52,389 nucleotides of DNA. Source: Flavobacterium psychrophilum. GTDB lineage: Bacteria; Bacteroidota; Bacteroidia; Flavobacteriales; Flavobacteriaceae. The translations under genes and the position numbers were made by a program. The notes beneath the pieces were generated by a model. That model had not been told where the DNA came from. It made no database searches and saw only the letters and a list, made by a program, of their open reading frames with translations. The stretch is taken from contig DYPB01000001.1 of the NCBI GenBank assembly GCA_020720185.1, positions 1-52,389 of the forward strand. Direction: 5' to 3'. Below are positions 36,116 through 45,458 of the stretch, in pieces. Numbering within the stretch: the stretch's first letter is position 1; every line of letters starts with the position of its first letter.

Positions 36116-37480
36116 TTATAATTTATTTTTCACCAGTTTTGCAAATCTTATATATAAAAATAGTGCCGCAACAGAAAGTCCTGCACACAATCCAATCCAT
36201 ATCCCAACTGCTTTAAAATCAGTATGTTTGCATAAATAATAAGATATAGGAAAGCCCACCATCCAATAGGCAACAAAGGTAATATACATTGGAATTTTTA
36301 CATCCTGAAGCCCTCTCAATGCTCCAAGTACAACTACCTGTACACCATCAGAAATTTGAAAAAAGGCTGCAATTAAAAGTAACTTTGAAGCTACGGAAAT
36401 GATTTCGGTATTATTCAAAATTTCTTCAGGATTATTGGTGTCTAAAAATAATTGTGGTAAATAATTATGAAAAACAATAAATAATATTGCAAAAAACGAT
36501 TCTAAAATAACAACCATTAAAAATATAGATCTAGCGGTGATTATTAATTGTTTAAAATCGTTAATTCCTTTTAGATAACTTATTCTAATCATGGCAGTTA
36601 CATTTAATCCCATAGCAAACATATAAGTAATTGTTGCTAATGTTAATGCAATTTGATTTGCTGCTTGATTGTTTTTGTTGATAGAACCCGCAAGCCATAT
36701 TGCAGCTGTAAAAAGTGCTACTTCAAACAACATTTGCATAGCCGATGGTAATCCTAAATTTATTATCCTTTTTAGTATTGTTTTTTTGATTGTTGAAAAT
36801 TTAAATTTTTCAAAACAATGTGCCATCAAAGGGTCGTTTTTCATTACATAGTGCATAAAAACCACCATCATTATCCGAGAAATTACAGTTCCTAATGCAG
36901 CTCCAAGTATTCCCATTTTTGGGAAAAACCATAAACCATAAATAAATATAAAATTTAAAACAACATGAACAATATTCGCCATATATATTGCAATCATTGA
37001 GTTTTTTGTTTTCGATAATCCGTCAGAGAACTGTTTGTATCCTTGAAAAAGAATTACTGGAATTAATGAAAAAGCAACCCAGTCAATGTATGGCGTTGCT
37101 AAATTTACAACGGCTTCTGGTTGATGCATAAGTAACATTATTGGCTTTGCTAAAACAACCATAATGAATAAAAATACACCAATTATTGAACATAATAAAA
37201 TTCCGTGCTGAAAGGTTGCTTTTATTTTTTTTGTATCATTTTCGGCAAAAGCCTCTGATGTTAAAGGTGTTATGGCGGTAGAAAATCCAATTCCGATAGA
37301 CATTGCAATAAAAATAAAACTATTCCCTAAAGAAACTGCTGCTAATTCTGTTGAGCCAAGATTTCCCACCATCAAATTATCGGTGATGCCAATAAGCGTG
37401 TGTCCTAACATCCCTAAAATAACAGGATAAGCTAATTTTATGTTTTGTGAAAACTCTTTTATGTAAATGGAAAAATTCAT
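36116..37480 (-). CDS. MATE-family efflux transporter
   Basis: A 454-residue inner-membrane protein with twelve hydrophobic helices in two homologous halves. Family signatures are GMLGHTLIGITDNLMVGNLGS at the N-terminus and the PSAMQMLFEVALF block opening the second half. MATE pumps export cationic drugs and metabolites with Na+ or H+. It is the promoter-proximal gene of a MATE-fabH unit. Confidence 0.93.
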   Translation of the reverse strand: MNFSIYIKEFSQNIKLAYPVILGMLGHTLIGITDNLMVGNLGSTELAAVSLGNSFIFIAMSIGIGFSTAITPLTSEAFAENDTKKIKATFQHGILLCSIIGVFLFIMVVLAKPIMLLMHQPEAVVNLATPYIDWVAFSLIPVILFQGYKQFSDGLSKTKNSMIAIYMANIVHVVLNFIFIYGLWFFPKMGILGAALGTVISRIMMVVFMHYVMKNDPLMAHCFEKFKFSTIKKTILKRIINLGLPSAMQMLFEVALFTAAIWLAGSINKNNQAANQIALTLATITYMFAMGLNVTAMIRISYLKGINDFKQLIITARSIFLMVVILESFFAILFIVFHNYLPQLFLDTNNPEEILNNTEIISVASKLLLIAAFFQISDGVQVVVLGALRGLQDVKIPMYITFVAYWMVGFPISYYLCKHTDFKAVGIWIGLCAGLSVAALFLYIRFAKLVKNKL

Positions 37481-37500
37481 TTTTTAGATTATATTTATTG

Positions 37501-37508
37501 CAAAAATA
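37501..37508 (-). promoter_or_regulatory. Putative -7 element of the MATE gene
   Basis: Reads TATTTTTG on the minus strand, 20 nt before the start; divergent from the element at 37552-37559. Confidence 0.45.
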
Positions 37509-37551
37509 GGATAGATATTTAAAAAAACGATTATTTTTTGTGGTTTTAATT

Positions 37552-37559
37552 TATATTTG
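37552..37559 (+). promoter_or_regulatory. Putative -7 element of the gene at 37579
   Basis: TATATTTG, 19 nt before the ATG at 37579. It supports that start over an in-frame ATG at 37540, which would precede this element. Confidence 0.5.
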
Positions 37560-37578
37560 TGCTAAAAAATTAATATTT

Positions 37579-38391
37579 ATGACTGCGTTTGAACTTGAAA
37601 AAAGATTTACAATAGATAAAATTGGAGCCACATCTGGATTACTTTTAATTGATAACGAACTGTATATTATTGCCGATAACAGTTCGTATTTATATAAATA
37701 TCAGATTGATACAGCCATTTTAGAAAAAATAAAATTACACAAAAACAGTCAGGAAAACTGTTCTAAAAAAGAGAAATTTGATTTTGAATCAATTACTAAA
37801 AAAGGAAACAAATTACACATTTTTGGTTCTGGATCAACAAAAAATAGGAATCTTAAATTTTCTTATGATTTAGAAACTAGAACCATAGAAAAGAAAAATT
37901 TAACCAAAAAGTATGATTCATTTGCCGAAACAATCTCTATAGAAATAACGGAATTAAACATTGAAGGTGTTTTTTATAACGCTAATAAATGGTATTTTTT
38001 TCAGAGAGGAAATGGAGAAATGGCACAAAATGGTGTCTTTATAATTGACGAAAATAAGAATATTGAATTTAAAAAAATTGAATTGCCAAAGGTTCAAAAT
38101 ATTGAAGCTTCGTTTACAGATGCTATTTTTATGAATAATAAAATATATTTTTTGGCAGCAGCCGAGAATAGTAACTCTACTTATAATGACGGAGAAATTT
38201 TTGGTAGTTTTATAGGTTGCATGAGCCTTGATTTTGAAATTATTTTTATTCAAAAAATATCAGATACTCAAAAATTTGAAGGCTTAACGGTTTATAATCA
38301 AATAGATAATAAAATCAATTTTTGGCTTTGTGAGGATAATGATAGCGAAGAATTAAAGGCAGATATTTATCAATTATCTTTAATTTGTTAA
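37579..38391 (+). CDS. Conserved hypothetical beta-propeller-like protein (DUF6929-like)
   Basis: 270 residues from MTAFELEKRF. No signal peptide. The sequence alternates short beta-strands (LLLIDNELYIIADNSSYLYKY; FMNNKIYFLAAAENSN), with conserved-looking SFAET and FEGLTVY segments, as in small propellers related to phytase-like/DUF6929 proteins. The family name is from memory and moderately sure; no enzymatic role is known. Convergent with the TPM genes across a bidirectional terminator. Confidence 0.65.
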   Translation: MTAFELEKRFTIDKIGATSGLLLIDNELYIIADNSSYLYKYQIDTAILEKIKLHKNSQENCSKKEKFDFESITKKGNKLHIFGSGSTKNRNLKFSYDLETRTIEKKNLTKKYDSFAETISIEITELNIEGVFYNANKWYFFQRGNGEMAQNGVFIIDENKNIEFKKIELPKVQNIEASFTDAIFMNNKIYFLAAAENSNSTYNDGEIFGSFIGCMSLDFEIIFIQKISDTQKFEGLTVYNQIDNKINFWLCEDNDSEELKADIYQLSLIC

Positions 38392-38425
38392 ATAAACCCA
38401 AGCTGTTTTTTCTTCTCCGGAATTA

Positions 38426-38453
38426 AAAAAAATAAGAATAGGCTTATTTTTTT
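38426..38453. terminator. Bidirectional terminator
   Basis: AAAAAAATAAG and CTTATTTTTTT around AATAGG: a perfect 11-bp stem with T-runs on both strands, between convergent genes. Confidence 0.75.
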
Positions 38454-38491
38454 AACTATTTTGTTTTTTTTAATAAACTATTTTGTAATTT

Positions 38492-39274
38492 TTACCAACT
38501 GCCACCACTACCGCCACCAGAAAATCCACCACCGCCAAAACCACCACCAAAACCACCACCAGATGAACCTCCAAAACCTCCACCGCCGTTGCTTCTTCCC
38601 ATATTACTCAAAATAATTACATCGAGTAATGAGGGTGTGCCTCCACCACCAAATTTATTGTTGCCATTATTGTTTCGAGCAATAATAAATATTACAATTA
38701 TGATTATTAATAAAATTAATCCTATCGGAAATTCTCCATCGGCATTTTTCTTTCGAGTGCCTTTGTATTTTCCTGTAAAAACTTTAAAAATTTCGTTTGT
38801 TCCTTTATCTAATCCTTTATAATAACTGCCAGCTTTAAACTCTGGTATAATAACATTTCGGGTAATCTCTCCACCAATTCCTGCTGTCAATCTATCCTCA
38901 AGCCCGTATCCTGCTGATATCCATATTTTTCTTTCGGCTTTTGCTAATAAAATAATTACTCCGTTATCGTTAGCTTTACTTCCGCCGATTTTCCATTGTT
39001 GTCCCCATTTTGGGGTTAAAATTCCAATATCTTCTCCTTCCAAACTCTCAATCGTAATTACTACAATTTGGGTTGTTGTAGAGTCAGAATATCTAATAAG
39101 TTTTTCTTCTAACTGTGCTTTTTCATCAGGATTTAGAACATTGGCATAATCATAAACTGATGTTTGTAGTTTAGGAATTTTTGGAATTGTAAATTGTCCA
39201 AAAGTTGATGGTACAAACAAGAAACAAAAAACCAATTTTAATAAAACAGAGGTGTTTTTTTTATTTAGTTTCAT
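38492..39274 (-). CDS. TPM-domain protein with glycine-rich tail
   Basis: A 260-residue protein: signal peptide (residues about 10-26), TPM domain (about 33-165; VYDYANVLNPDEK and ISAGYGLEDRLTAGIGGEI), a transmembrane helix (about 186-200), and a C-terminal tail of GGGFGG repeats ending GGSW. This YgcG-like architecture is widespread; TPM domains bind divalent metals and are implicated in membrane-protein quality control. It overlaps the preceding TPM gene by one base. Confidence 0.9.
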   Translation of the reverse strand: MKLNKKNTSVLLKLVFCFLFVPSTFGQFTIPKIPKLQTSVYDYANVLNPDEKAQLEEKLIRYSDSTTTQIVVITIESLEGEDIGILTPKWGQQWKIGGSKANDNGVIILLAKAERKIWISAGYGLEDRLTAGIGGEITRNVIIPEFKAGSYYKGLDKGTNEIFKVFTGKYKGTRKKNADGEFPIGLILLIIIIVIFIIARNNNGNNKFGGGGTPSLLDVIILSNMGRSNGGGGFGGSSGGGFGGGFGGGGFSGGGSGGSW

Positions 39275-39711
39275 TATCCTTTTGATATTTCGTTAGGTAA
39301 TTCATTGGTATCATCGTCTTGAAAAGGAAAAAAGTGTTTCAATTTTTCGCCTGCTTTTGTAATTCCTTCTACTAATCCGTTTTTAAAATTTCCGTTTTTA
39401 AAATGATTGCCGATAATATTTTTAGTACTTTCCCAAAAATCCGACGGAACAACAGTATTAATACCAACATCGCCATAGATAGCAAATTTTTTATCTTTTA
39501 CGGCAACATAGATAATTACACCATTGGCATCTTTGGTTTTATTCATTTCTAGTTCATAAAAAACCTCCACCGCCCTATCTATTGGGGCAATGGAAGTTGT
39601 TTTTTCTATATGAACTCGAATTTCTCCAGAAGTGTTTTTTTCGGCCATACAAATAGCATCAACTATTTGTTGTTCTTCTATTTTTGATAAAAACGCTTCT
39701 ACTTTTGACAT
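39274..39711 (-). CDS. TPM-domain protein, short
   Basis: A 145-residue protein consisting of one TPM domain (TSGEIRVHIEK; ANGVIIYVAVKDKKFAIYGD) without signal peptide or membrane helix, so presumably cytoplasmic. It is encoded between lemA and the larger TPM gene; the two TPM genes share one base (stop/start), suggesting coordinated production. Confidence 0.9.
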   Translation of the reverse strand: MSKVEAFLSKIEEQQIVDAICMAEKNTSGEIRVHIEKTTSIAPIDRAVEVFYELEMNKTKDANGVIIYVAVKDKKFAIYGDVGINTVVPSDFWESTKNIIGNHFKNGNFKNGLVEGITKAGEKLKHFFPFQDDDTNELPNEISKG

Positions 39712-39729
39712 TTTCAGTTTCTGATATAA

Positions 39730-40311
39730 TTAGAATTTTACTTCCACAGGTTTTTCTGCACCTTCTACTGCTTTAAAATAAGCTTTTTCTTTATATTTTC
39801 CTAAAAACATACTTTGTGGCATTCCTAAAACATAAGAATTATATACCTCAATACTCTCATTGAAACGAGTTCTTGCGGTTAAAATTTGATTTTCGGTACT
39901 GGCTAATTCATCCTGCAATTTCAAGAAATTTTCATTGGTTTTTAATTGAGGGTATTGTTCTACTGAGACTAACAATCTTGATAATGAGCTACTTAATCCA
40001 CTTTGAGCTTGGTTAAATTGTGCTAATTGTTCTGGTGTAATGTTTTTTGGATCAATGGTTATTGCTGTTGCTTTTGCTCTTGCTTCAATAACCGCAGTGA
40101 GTGTGCCTTTTTCAAAATCGGCTGCACCTTTTACGGTGTTTACTAAATTTCCAATCAAATCATTTCGTCTTTGATAGGCTGTGTTTACATTCCCCCATTC
40201 TTTTTCAGTGGCTTGATTATAGCCCAAAGCGGTGTTTTGAATTCCCATATACCAAAATCCGATAATGGCTAAAATTCCTAATACGATTCCAATAGGTAAT
40301 AAATTTTTCAT
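39730..40311 (-). CDS. LemA-family protein
   Basis: A 193-residue protein with one N-terminal membrane helix (about 4-22) and the LemA helical bundle (NTAYQRRNDLIGNLVNTVKG; QYPQLKTNENFLKLQDELAST; FNESIEVYN). LemA genes pair with TPM-domain genes across bacteria, as here. Function in envelope maintenance is inferred. Confidence 0.93.
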   Translation of the reverse strand: MKNLLPIGIVLGILAIIGFWYMGIQNTALGYNQATEKEWGNVNTAYQRRNDLIGNLVNTVKGAADFEKGTLTAVIEARAKATAITIDPKNITPEQLAQFNQAQSGLSSSLSRLLVSVEQYPQLKTNENFLKLQDELASTENQILTARTRFNESIEVYNSYVLGMPQSMFLGKYKEKAYFKAVEGAEKPVEVKF

Positions 40312-40322
40312 AATTTTTTTGT

Positions 40323-40655
40323 TTATAATTCTAATTTAATGTTTAATAATTCGATTTTTATTTTTTCTAATTTACTGATAATTTCAAATTTATCTAATAT
40401 TCTTTTTTGTCCTTCTTTTAGATGTGTTTTTGCTCCCTCCAAAGTAAACCCCCTTTCTTTTACTAAATGATATATTAATTGAAAGTTTTTAACATCATCT
40501 GGGGTAAACATTCTATTGCCTTTAGCGTTTTTTTTTGGCTTTAAAATATCAAATTCGCTATCCCAAAATCGTATTAAAGAGGCATTTACATTAAACGCTT
40601 TTGAGATTTCTCCCATACTGTAATATCTTTTGTTTTCAGGCAAATTGGCGTGCAT
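40323..40655 (-). CDS. MerR-family transcriptional regulator
   Basis: 110 residues. The MerR winged helix is at residues about 10-80 (YYSMGEISKAFNVNASLIRFWDSEF; FTPDDVKNFQLIYHLVKERGFTL), with a short coiled-coil dimerisation tail and no effector domain. It lies between the M23 peptidase gene (1-base overlap) and lemA, so it may regulate this envelope cluster. Confidence 0.92.
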   Translation of the reverse strand: MHANLPENKRYYSMGEISKAFNVNASLIRFWDSEFDILKPKKNAKGNRMFTPDDVKNFQLIYHLVKERGFTLEGAKTHLKEGQKRILDKFEIISKLEKIKIELLNIKLEL

Positions 40656-41632
40656 CAGTCAAATGATTGGTTTTCTTGATTGGCAATATTTGATATAGCA
40701 ACATATTCTGCTGCGGAAATGTTTCCATAATAAAAATTTAGCGGATTAACAACATTTCCGTTTTTATGCACTTCATAATGGCAATGTGGTGCTTGCGAAC
40801 GCCCAGTACTGCCAACATATCCGATAACATCTCCTCTTTTTACCTGTTGTCCAACCCTGCATTTATACCTGCTTAAATGTGCATATAGCGTTTCATAACC
40901 AAAACCATGCCGAATTACAATATGATTTCCATATCCTGATGCGGCGGCATCGGCACGAGCAATAACACCATCACCTGTTGCATAAATTGGCGAACCTGTT
41001 GGGGCTGTAAAATCCATTCCTTGGTGCATTTTTCGTATTTTTGTAAATGGATCTGACCTATATCCAAATCCTGATGCCATTCGTTTTAAATTCTCATTCC
41101 GAACGGGTTGAATTGCAGGAATTGCTGCTAATAAGTTTTCTTTAGTTTTTGCTAATGCTAATATTTGGTCTAATGATTTTGATTGTATGACCAACTCTTT
41201 TGTTAAAATATCTACTCGTTTTGAGGTGTTTATCACTAATTGTGAATTGTCAAATCCTTCTAACTCTTTGTATCTGTTTTTTATATCTAAACCTGCTTTT
41301 CTAGCTTCATTTGGAATTTCATTGGCATTAAAATAAATTCGATATAAGTTGTTGTCCCTATCTTCAATATCTGATAAAACTTCCTCTAATTGGTTTATTT
41401 TTCTATTTAATATTGCATATCTCAACTTTAAATTATCGGTTTCTCGGCTTAATGCTCTATCTTTTGGGGTTTCAAAAAATGGGGTGTTTAATATTATTAG
41501 GTAACTCAAAAAACCAAACAATACAGACGCTAATAAAAATAGAAGACCATAACCTAATTTGGTTCCTTTTTTTATTTTAATCTTTCTGTATGCCAGATTT
41601 TCTGAATCGTAATAGTATTTTACTTTTGCCAT
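40655..41632 (-). CDS. M23 family metallopeptidase (LytM domain)
   Basis: 325 residues: one membrane helix (about 27-48), a coiled coil (about 60-165) and a C-terminal LytM domain. Zinc ligands His203 and Asp207 (HQGMD) and His285 (HCH), with His252 (YAHLS) also conserved, so it is predicted to be an active peptidoglycan endopeptidase. First gene of the M23-merR-lemA-TPM-TPM unit. Confidence 0.94.
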   Translation of the reverse strand: MAKVKYYYDSENLAYRKIKIKKGTKLGYGLLFLLASVLFGFLSYLIILNTPFFETPKDRALSRETDNLKLRYAILNRKINQLEEVLSDIEDRDNNLYRIYFNANEIPNEARKAGLDIKNRYKELEGFDNSQLVINTSKRVDILTKELVIQSKSLDQILALAKTKENLLAAIPAIQPVRNENLKRMASGFGYRSDPFTKIRKMHQGMDFTAPTGSPIYATGDGVIARADAAASGYGNHIVIRHGFGYETLYAHLSRYKCRVGQQVKRGDVIGYVGSTGRSQAPHCHYEVHKNGNVVNPLNFYYGNISAAEYVAISNIANQENQSFD

Positions 41633-41649
41633 ATTATTGATTTGTCGAA

Positions 41650-41657
41650 CAAATTTA
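41650..41657 (-). promoter_or_regulatory. Putative -7 element of the M23 operon
   Basis: Reads TAAATTTG on the minus strand, 18 nt before the M23 start. Confidence 0.5.
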
Positions 41658-41723
41658 ATAAATGTTTCGTTATTTTTACTAAAATTAATTTAAAAAAACT
41701 ATTTCTTGTGTTTTTTTTAAAGA

Positions 41724-43214
41724 TTAATGAACAGGAACATCATTTTCTTGGGTTGTATCGGTTACTTCTTTTTTGTTTTTTTTGTAATTTATTAATTTAA
41801 GACGCTTTATAATTGCAAAATTAAAGCTAATGATAATGAAACTTTTATAAACTAAATTTATAAGATGGTTGGTAACATTTGGTAATAAAAGTACAACTAT
41901 CAATAAACAGGTCATTATCAAGATTATTTTTAAATATCCTTTATCAATGGGTAAAATTCCAAATTTTTTGTAAATAAATCCCATCTTCAAAAAATTATAC
42001 AAGCATATTGATATAGTTGATGCAATGGCAACTCCCATTAATTCTAACGATGTGTTGGTTAAAAAATAAAAAGTTAGTGATAAATTTATAATTACTAATA
42101 CAAGAATACTCAGCAAATTGAATTTATAATATTTGGAGTATGTAATAATTTCAGTGTTAAATCCAGTAGCGATATTAACCAAAATACCAATTCCTAACAC
42201 ATTGATTACGGGTATCATAGAGTCAAATTTATGGTAATTTTCAACAAATAAAGGCAAAGAATCTGGAACAATGATATACAACAAACTATATAATAAAAAA
42301 CCTCTAAAAAAGAGTTTCTTTGCAGTTTTTTTGTATATCCAATCGAGTTTTTTTATTGAATTTTTTTTCACCAAATAGGAAACTTTTGGTCCGTTTAAAG
42401 CTATAAAACCTGTTGCAGGTATGGCAATTAGGCTAGAAAACATCATTGCAAAACTGTACAGTCCATTTTTTTCAAAACCCAAAAACGGCGGTATCATGAA
42501 ATTTTCTATTCTAAAGGCTAATATTGATCCTAAACTGCCCAATAACGAGAAAAAACAAAATTTTATCAAATCGTTTACTGAAAAATCCTCGAACAAATGT
42601 TCAATTTTTATTGAAAATCTGGGGATTGAAAATCGAAAAACATAGGTTAACATTAAAAAAACAATTACAAAATGCCCGTAACTAAAGGCAATTAATAAAC
42701 TTTTTATAGAACCTATATTTCTATATAGGAAAAAGAACAAAATAGGAAGTAATATTTTTGGGAGTACTTTTTCTAACAAAACGGGAATTGTAACTTTATT
42801 TAAGGTTACGGCTCGACTTTTTATAAGTTCAATAAACGCCAATGCAATGGCTAATAAAAGCCCAAAATAGTAATAATCATAGTCTGTTAGATGAAAAAAA
42901 CCTTCAATAACTTGTAAAATAAAAATAAATACAATTGATATACTAGCAATAAATACAATTGAGTTTCCAAAAAATGTTTTAGTGTGGTAGGATTTCAATA
43001 ATGGATTAAAATTTACTAAAGATTGTGCCAAACCAAAAAGTAAAAAAGGATACACTAAATGCCCAATGGTTTCAATAAATTTTATTTTTCCTAAAAATTC
43101 CAAATCATTTGGATAGATAAATAAAAAGGAAAAAAATCCAAGTATATAAGCAATATAGTTTGCAACATTATACCAAAAAATTTGTTTACTAGTTTTAGCC
43201 TTATTTTTGCTCAT
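41724..43214 (-). CDS. Polysaccharide/lipid-linked sugar flippase (MOP superfamily)
   Basis: A 496-residue integral membrane protein with about 12-14 hydrophobic helices and a basic C-terminal tail, matching Wzx/PST-type 'lipopolysaccharide biosynthesis protein' transporters (AFRIENFMIPPFLGFEKNGLYSFAMMFSS is the typical central helix pair). It likely flips undecaprenyl-linked glycans across the inner membrane. No glycosyltransferases are nearby, so the glycan is unknown. It is 17 bp downstream of the kinase gene. Confidence 0.85.
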   Translation of the reverse strand: MSKNKAKTSKQIFWYNVANYIAYILGFFSFLFIYPNDLEFLGKIKFIETIGHLVYPFLLFGLAQSLVNFNPLLKSYHTKTFFGNSIVFIASISIVFIFILQVIEGFFHLTDYDYYYFGLLLAIALAFIELIKSRAVTLNKVTIPVLLEKVLPKILLPILFFFLYRNIGSIKSLLIAFSYGHFVIVFLMLTYVFRFSIPRFSIKIEHLFEDFSVNDLIKFCFFSLLGSLGSILAFRIENFMIPPFLGFEKNGLYSFAMMFSSLIAIPATGFIALNGPKVSYLVKKNSIKKLDWIYKKTAKKLFFRGFLLYSLLYIIVPDSLPLFVENYHKFDSMIPVINVLGIGILVNIATGFNTEIITYSKYYKFNLLSILVLVIINLSLTFYFLTNTSLELMGVAIASTISICLYNFLKMGFIYKKFGILPIDKGYLKIILIMTCLLIVVLLLPNVTNHLINLVYKSFIIISFNFAIIKRLKLINYKKNKKEVTDTTQENDVPVH

Positions 43215-43231
43215 AATTTTTTTATACTTTT

Positions 43232-43846
43232 CTAAAACAATCCGTTTAATTCTGCATCTATTTTATTGATAACTAATCCTAAATCTTCAGGATTATTAAC
43301 AAAATCAATACTATCAACATCTATTATTAATAATTTTCCTCTGTCATAACTTTGAATCCACGCTTCATACCGTTCATTTAATCTGCTTAAATAATCTATC
43401 GAAATGGAATTTTCGTAATCTCTTCCTCGTTTGTGTATTTGAGCTACTAAATTTGGAATAGAACTTCGCAAATAGATTAACATATCTGGTGGTTTTACAA
43501 GGCTTTCCATCAGTTCAAATAATGATTTATAGTTTTCAAAATCACGATTTGCCATCAATCCCATTCCGTGTAAATTTGGTGCAAAAATATGTGCATCTTC
43601 ATAAATTGTACGATCTTGGATAACTTTTTTACCACTTTCACGAATTTGTAAAACTTGTCGAAACCTGTTGTTTAAGAAATATATCTGTAAATTAAAACTC
43701 CATCTTTCCATTTGATGATAAAAATCATCAAGGTATGGGTTATCAACAACATCTTCAAAATGAGGTTCCCATTTGAATTGTTTGGCTAACAAATTTGTTA
43801 AAGATGTTTTGCCAGCCCCTATGTTTCCTGCTACTGCTATATGCAT
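43232..43846 (-). CDS. Deoxynucleoside kinase
   Basis: A 204-residue member of the deoxynucleoside kinase family. The P-loop GNIGAGKTSL spans residues 7-16, the substrate region contains RWSFNLQIYFL, and QDRTIYEDAHIF holds the conserved DR-E motif. The lid is PNLVAQIHKRGRDYE. It salvages deoxynucleosides to monophosphates; base specificity cannot be read. Confidence 0.92.
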   Translation of the reverse strand: MHIAVAGNIGAGKTSLTNLLAKQFKWEPHFEDVVDNPYLDDFYHQMERWSFNLQIYFLNNRFRQVLQIRESGKKVIQDRTIYEDAHIFAPNLHGMGLMANRDFENYKSLFELMESLVKPPDMLIYLRSSIPNLVAQIHKRGRDYENSISIDYLSRLNERYEAWIQSYDRGKLLIIDVDSIDFVNNPEDLGLVINKIDAELNGLF

Positions 43847-43930
43847 TATTTTTGATTTTTTTGTTTAAAAACTAGTGCCGTAAAAATAGTCTTTTTTTTG
43901 TGTTATGAAAGCATAATATACAAAAAAACT

Positions 43931-43948
43931 AATTTATAGAACCCACCT
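43931..43948. repeat. 18 bp direct repeat, copy before the kinase gene
   Basis: AATTTATAGAACCCACCT, identical to 45230-45247. It lies 14 bp past the end of the bioF homologue and about 85 bp upstream of the kinase start. Confidence 0.8.
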
Positions 43949-43961
43949 TTAATTAAATATT

Positions 43962-45131
43962 TCAATGATAATCCTTTAAACAAACATTCAACACTTGTAA
44001 TAATTCTAATATTTCATTTTCTGAATTATAACTATGCAAACAAATTCTTAACCGTTCTTGACCCTCAGTAACTGTTGGAGATAAAATTGGTCTAACATCA
44101 AAATGATTAATTTGTAATTGATTAGCAATGTTTTTAACGGTTGTATTTCCTGAAATTATAGCACTTTGTATCGCTGATTTGCTATCAACAAAGATAGAGG
44201 AGAGCCCTAAAAGTTCTTTCTGAATGTTAAAAAAAGTAATTTTTTCTTGTAGTTTTTCAACAATTAATTTATTGTTTTCCAAAAAGATATATGCCTGCTG
44301 AATGGTTGCTACCGCATGTGGCGAAAGACCAGTTGTATAGATAAAACTTCTAGAAAAGTTTATTAAATAATCTTTCAAATTCTGACACCCTAAAACTGCC
44401 GCACCATGACAACCCAAACCCTTACCAAAGGTTATAATTCGAGCAAAAACATCGTCTTGAAGATGGTATTTTTGAACCAAACCCTCACTACCAAAATTTT
44501 CTGAATTTCCAAAAACACCCAATGCATGTGCCTCATCAACAACAAGTTTGCAGAAATATTTTTTACTTATCAGAACCATTTTTTCTAAATCAGGACAATC
44601 GCCATCCATAGAAAAAACACTTTCGGTTGCAATATAAATTGTGAATTCTGGATTATGAATTGCGAATTGCGAAACTAATTTCTCTAAATCTTCAAAATCA
44701 TTATGCTTAAATTTATATGATTTTGCGTTTGATAATCTTATTCCATCACGGATAGAGGCATGGCACCATTCATCGTACAGGACAATATCATTTCGTTGTG
44801 GGATGGCACTAAAAAACCCAACATTTGCATCGTACCCGGAATTAAAAATCAAGGCACTTTCCGATTGATGAAATGCAGCTATCAACCTTTCAGTATCAGT
44901 ATATAAATTGTGATTTCCAGACAATAACCGAGAACCAGTTGCTCCATTTATTGTAATATTTCTCTCCGTCAAGTACCGATGGGTTTCGTTAAAAATAACA
45001 TCATTTTTTGCGAAGCCTAAATAATCATTTGATGAAAAATCAACTAAATTATTTTGTTCAGAAAGATTTCGTAGCGAGTTATTTAACTTGCGGTTTTCTA
45101 ATTTTTGTAAAAGGAATTTCGGAAGGTTCAT
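43962..45131 (-). CDS. bioF: 8-amino-7-oxononanoate synthase-like aminotransferase
   Basis: A 389-residue PLP enzyme of the alpha-oxoamine synthase family. Key residues: His124 (DEWCHAS), Asp199 and His202 (DEAHALGVFG), and the PLP lysine Lys237 (TFGKGLG). BioF condenses pimeloyl-thioester with alanine in biotin synthesis; 2-amino-3-ketobutyrate ligase and serine palmitoyltransferase are close relatives, but the N-terminal SSNDYLGFA favours BioF. No other bio genes adjoin. Confidence 0.87.
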   Translation of the reverse strand: MNLPKFLLQKLENRKLNNSLRNLSEQNNLVDFSSNDYLGFAKNDVIFNETHRYLTERNITINGATGSRLLSGNHNLYTDTERLIAAFHQSESALIFNSGYDANVGFFSAIPQRNDIVLYDEWCHASIRDGIRLSNAKSYKFKHNDFEDLEKLVSQFAIHNPEFTIYIATESVFSMDGDCPDLEKMVLISKKYFCKLVVDEAHALGVFGNSENFGSEGLVQKYHLQDDVFARIITFGKGLGCHGAAVLGCQNLKDYLINFSRSFIYTTGLSPHAVATIQQAYIFLENNKLIVEKLQEKITFFNIQKELLGLSSIFVDSKSAIQSAIISGNTTVKNIANQLQINHFDVRPILSPTVTEGQERLRICLHSYNSENEILELLQVLNVCLKDYH

Positions 45132-45229
45132 TTTGTAAAATTAATATTTTTTTTAAACATTAGCCAAAAATTGTAAAACTCTTTCTGATTGTTGTAAATT
45201 TTAGCAAAAATGATTTTTTTATCAAATAA

Positions 45230-45247
45230 AATTTATAGAACCCACCT
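45230..45247. repeat. 18 bp direct repeat, copy before bioF
   Basis: AATTTATAGAACCCACCT, identical to 43931-43948 and in the same orientation, about 100 bp upstream of the bioF start. Confidence 0.8.
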
Positions 45248-45458
45248 AAATATATGATTAATTCATAACTCACTACTTTTTATAATCAATATTAGATAGT
45301 TTACCTTGTAATTCTATTTTTTTTAATTGTAAATTTCTTGTTATCAAATAGTTATCTTATTTTTTGTTATAATATAGTATATTTTTTAATTTTATATAGA
45401 ACTATATCGAAATAATTTATATTTTTACACTCAATTAACTTTAATCAAAAAGTAACTG
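45248..45458 (+). promoter_or_regulatory. Upstream region of the polysaccharide-utilisation locus
   Basis: AT-rich leader of susC. TATATTTT at 45418-45425, 34 nt before the susC start, is an imperfect TAnnTTTG. TATAGAACTATAT (45401-45413) is a short partial dyad. No regulator gene (HTCS, SusR, sigma/anti-sigma) is adjacent, so control must come from elsewhere or from genes beyond the window. Confidence 0.35.
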
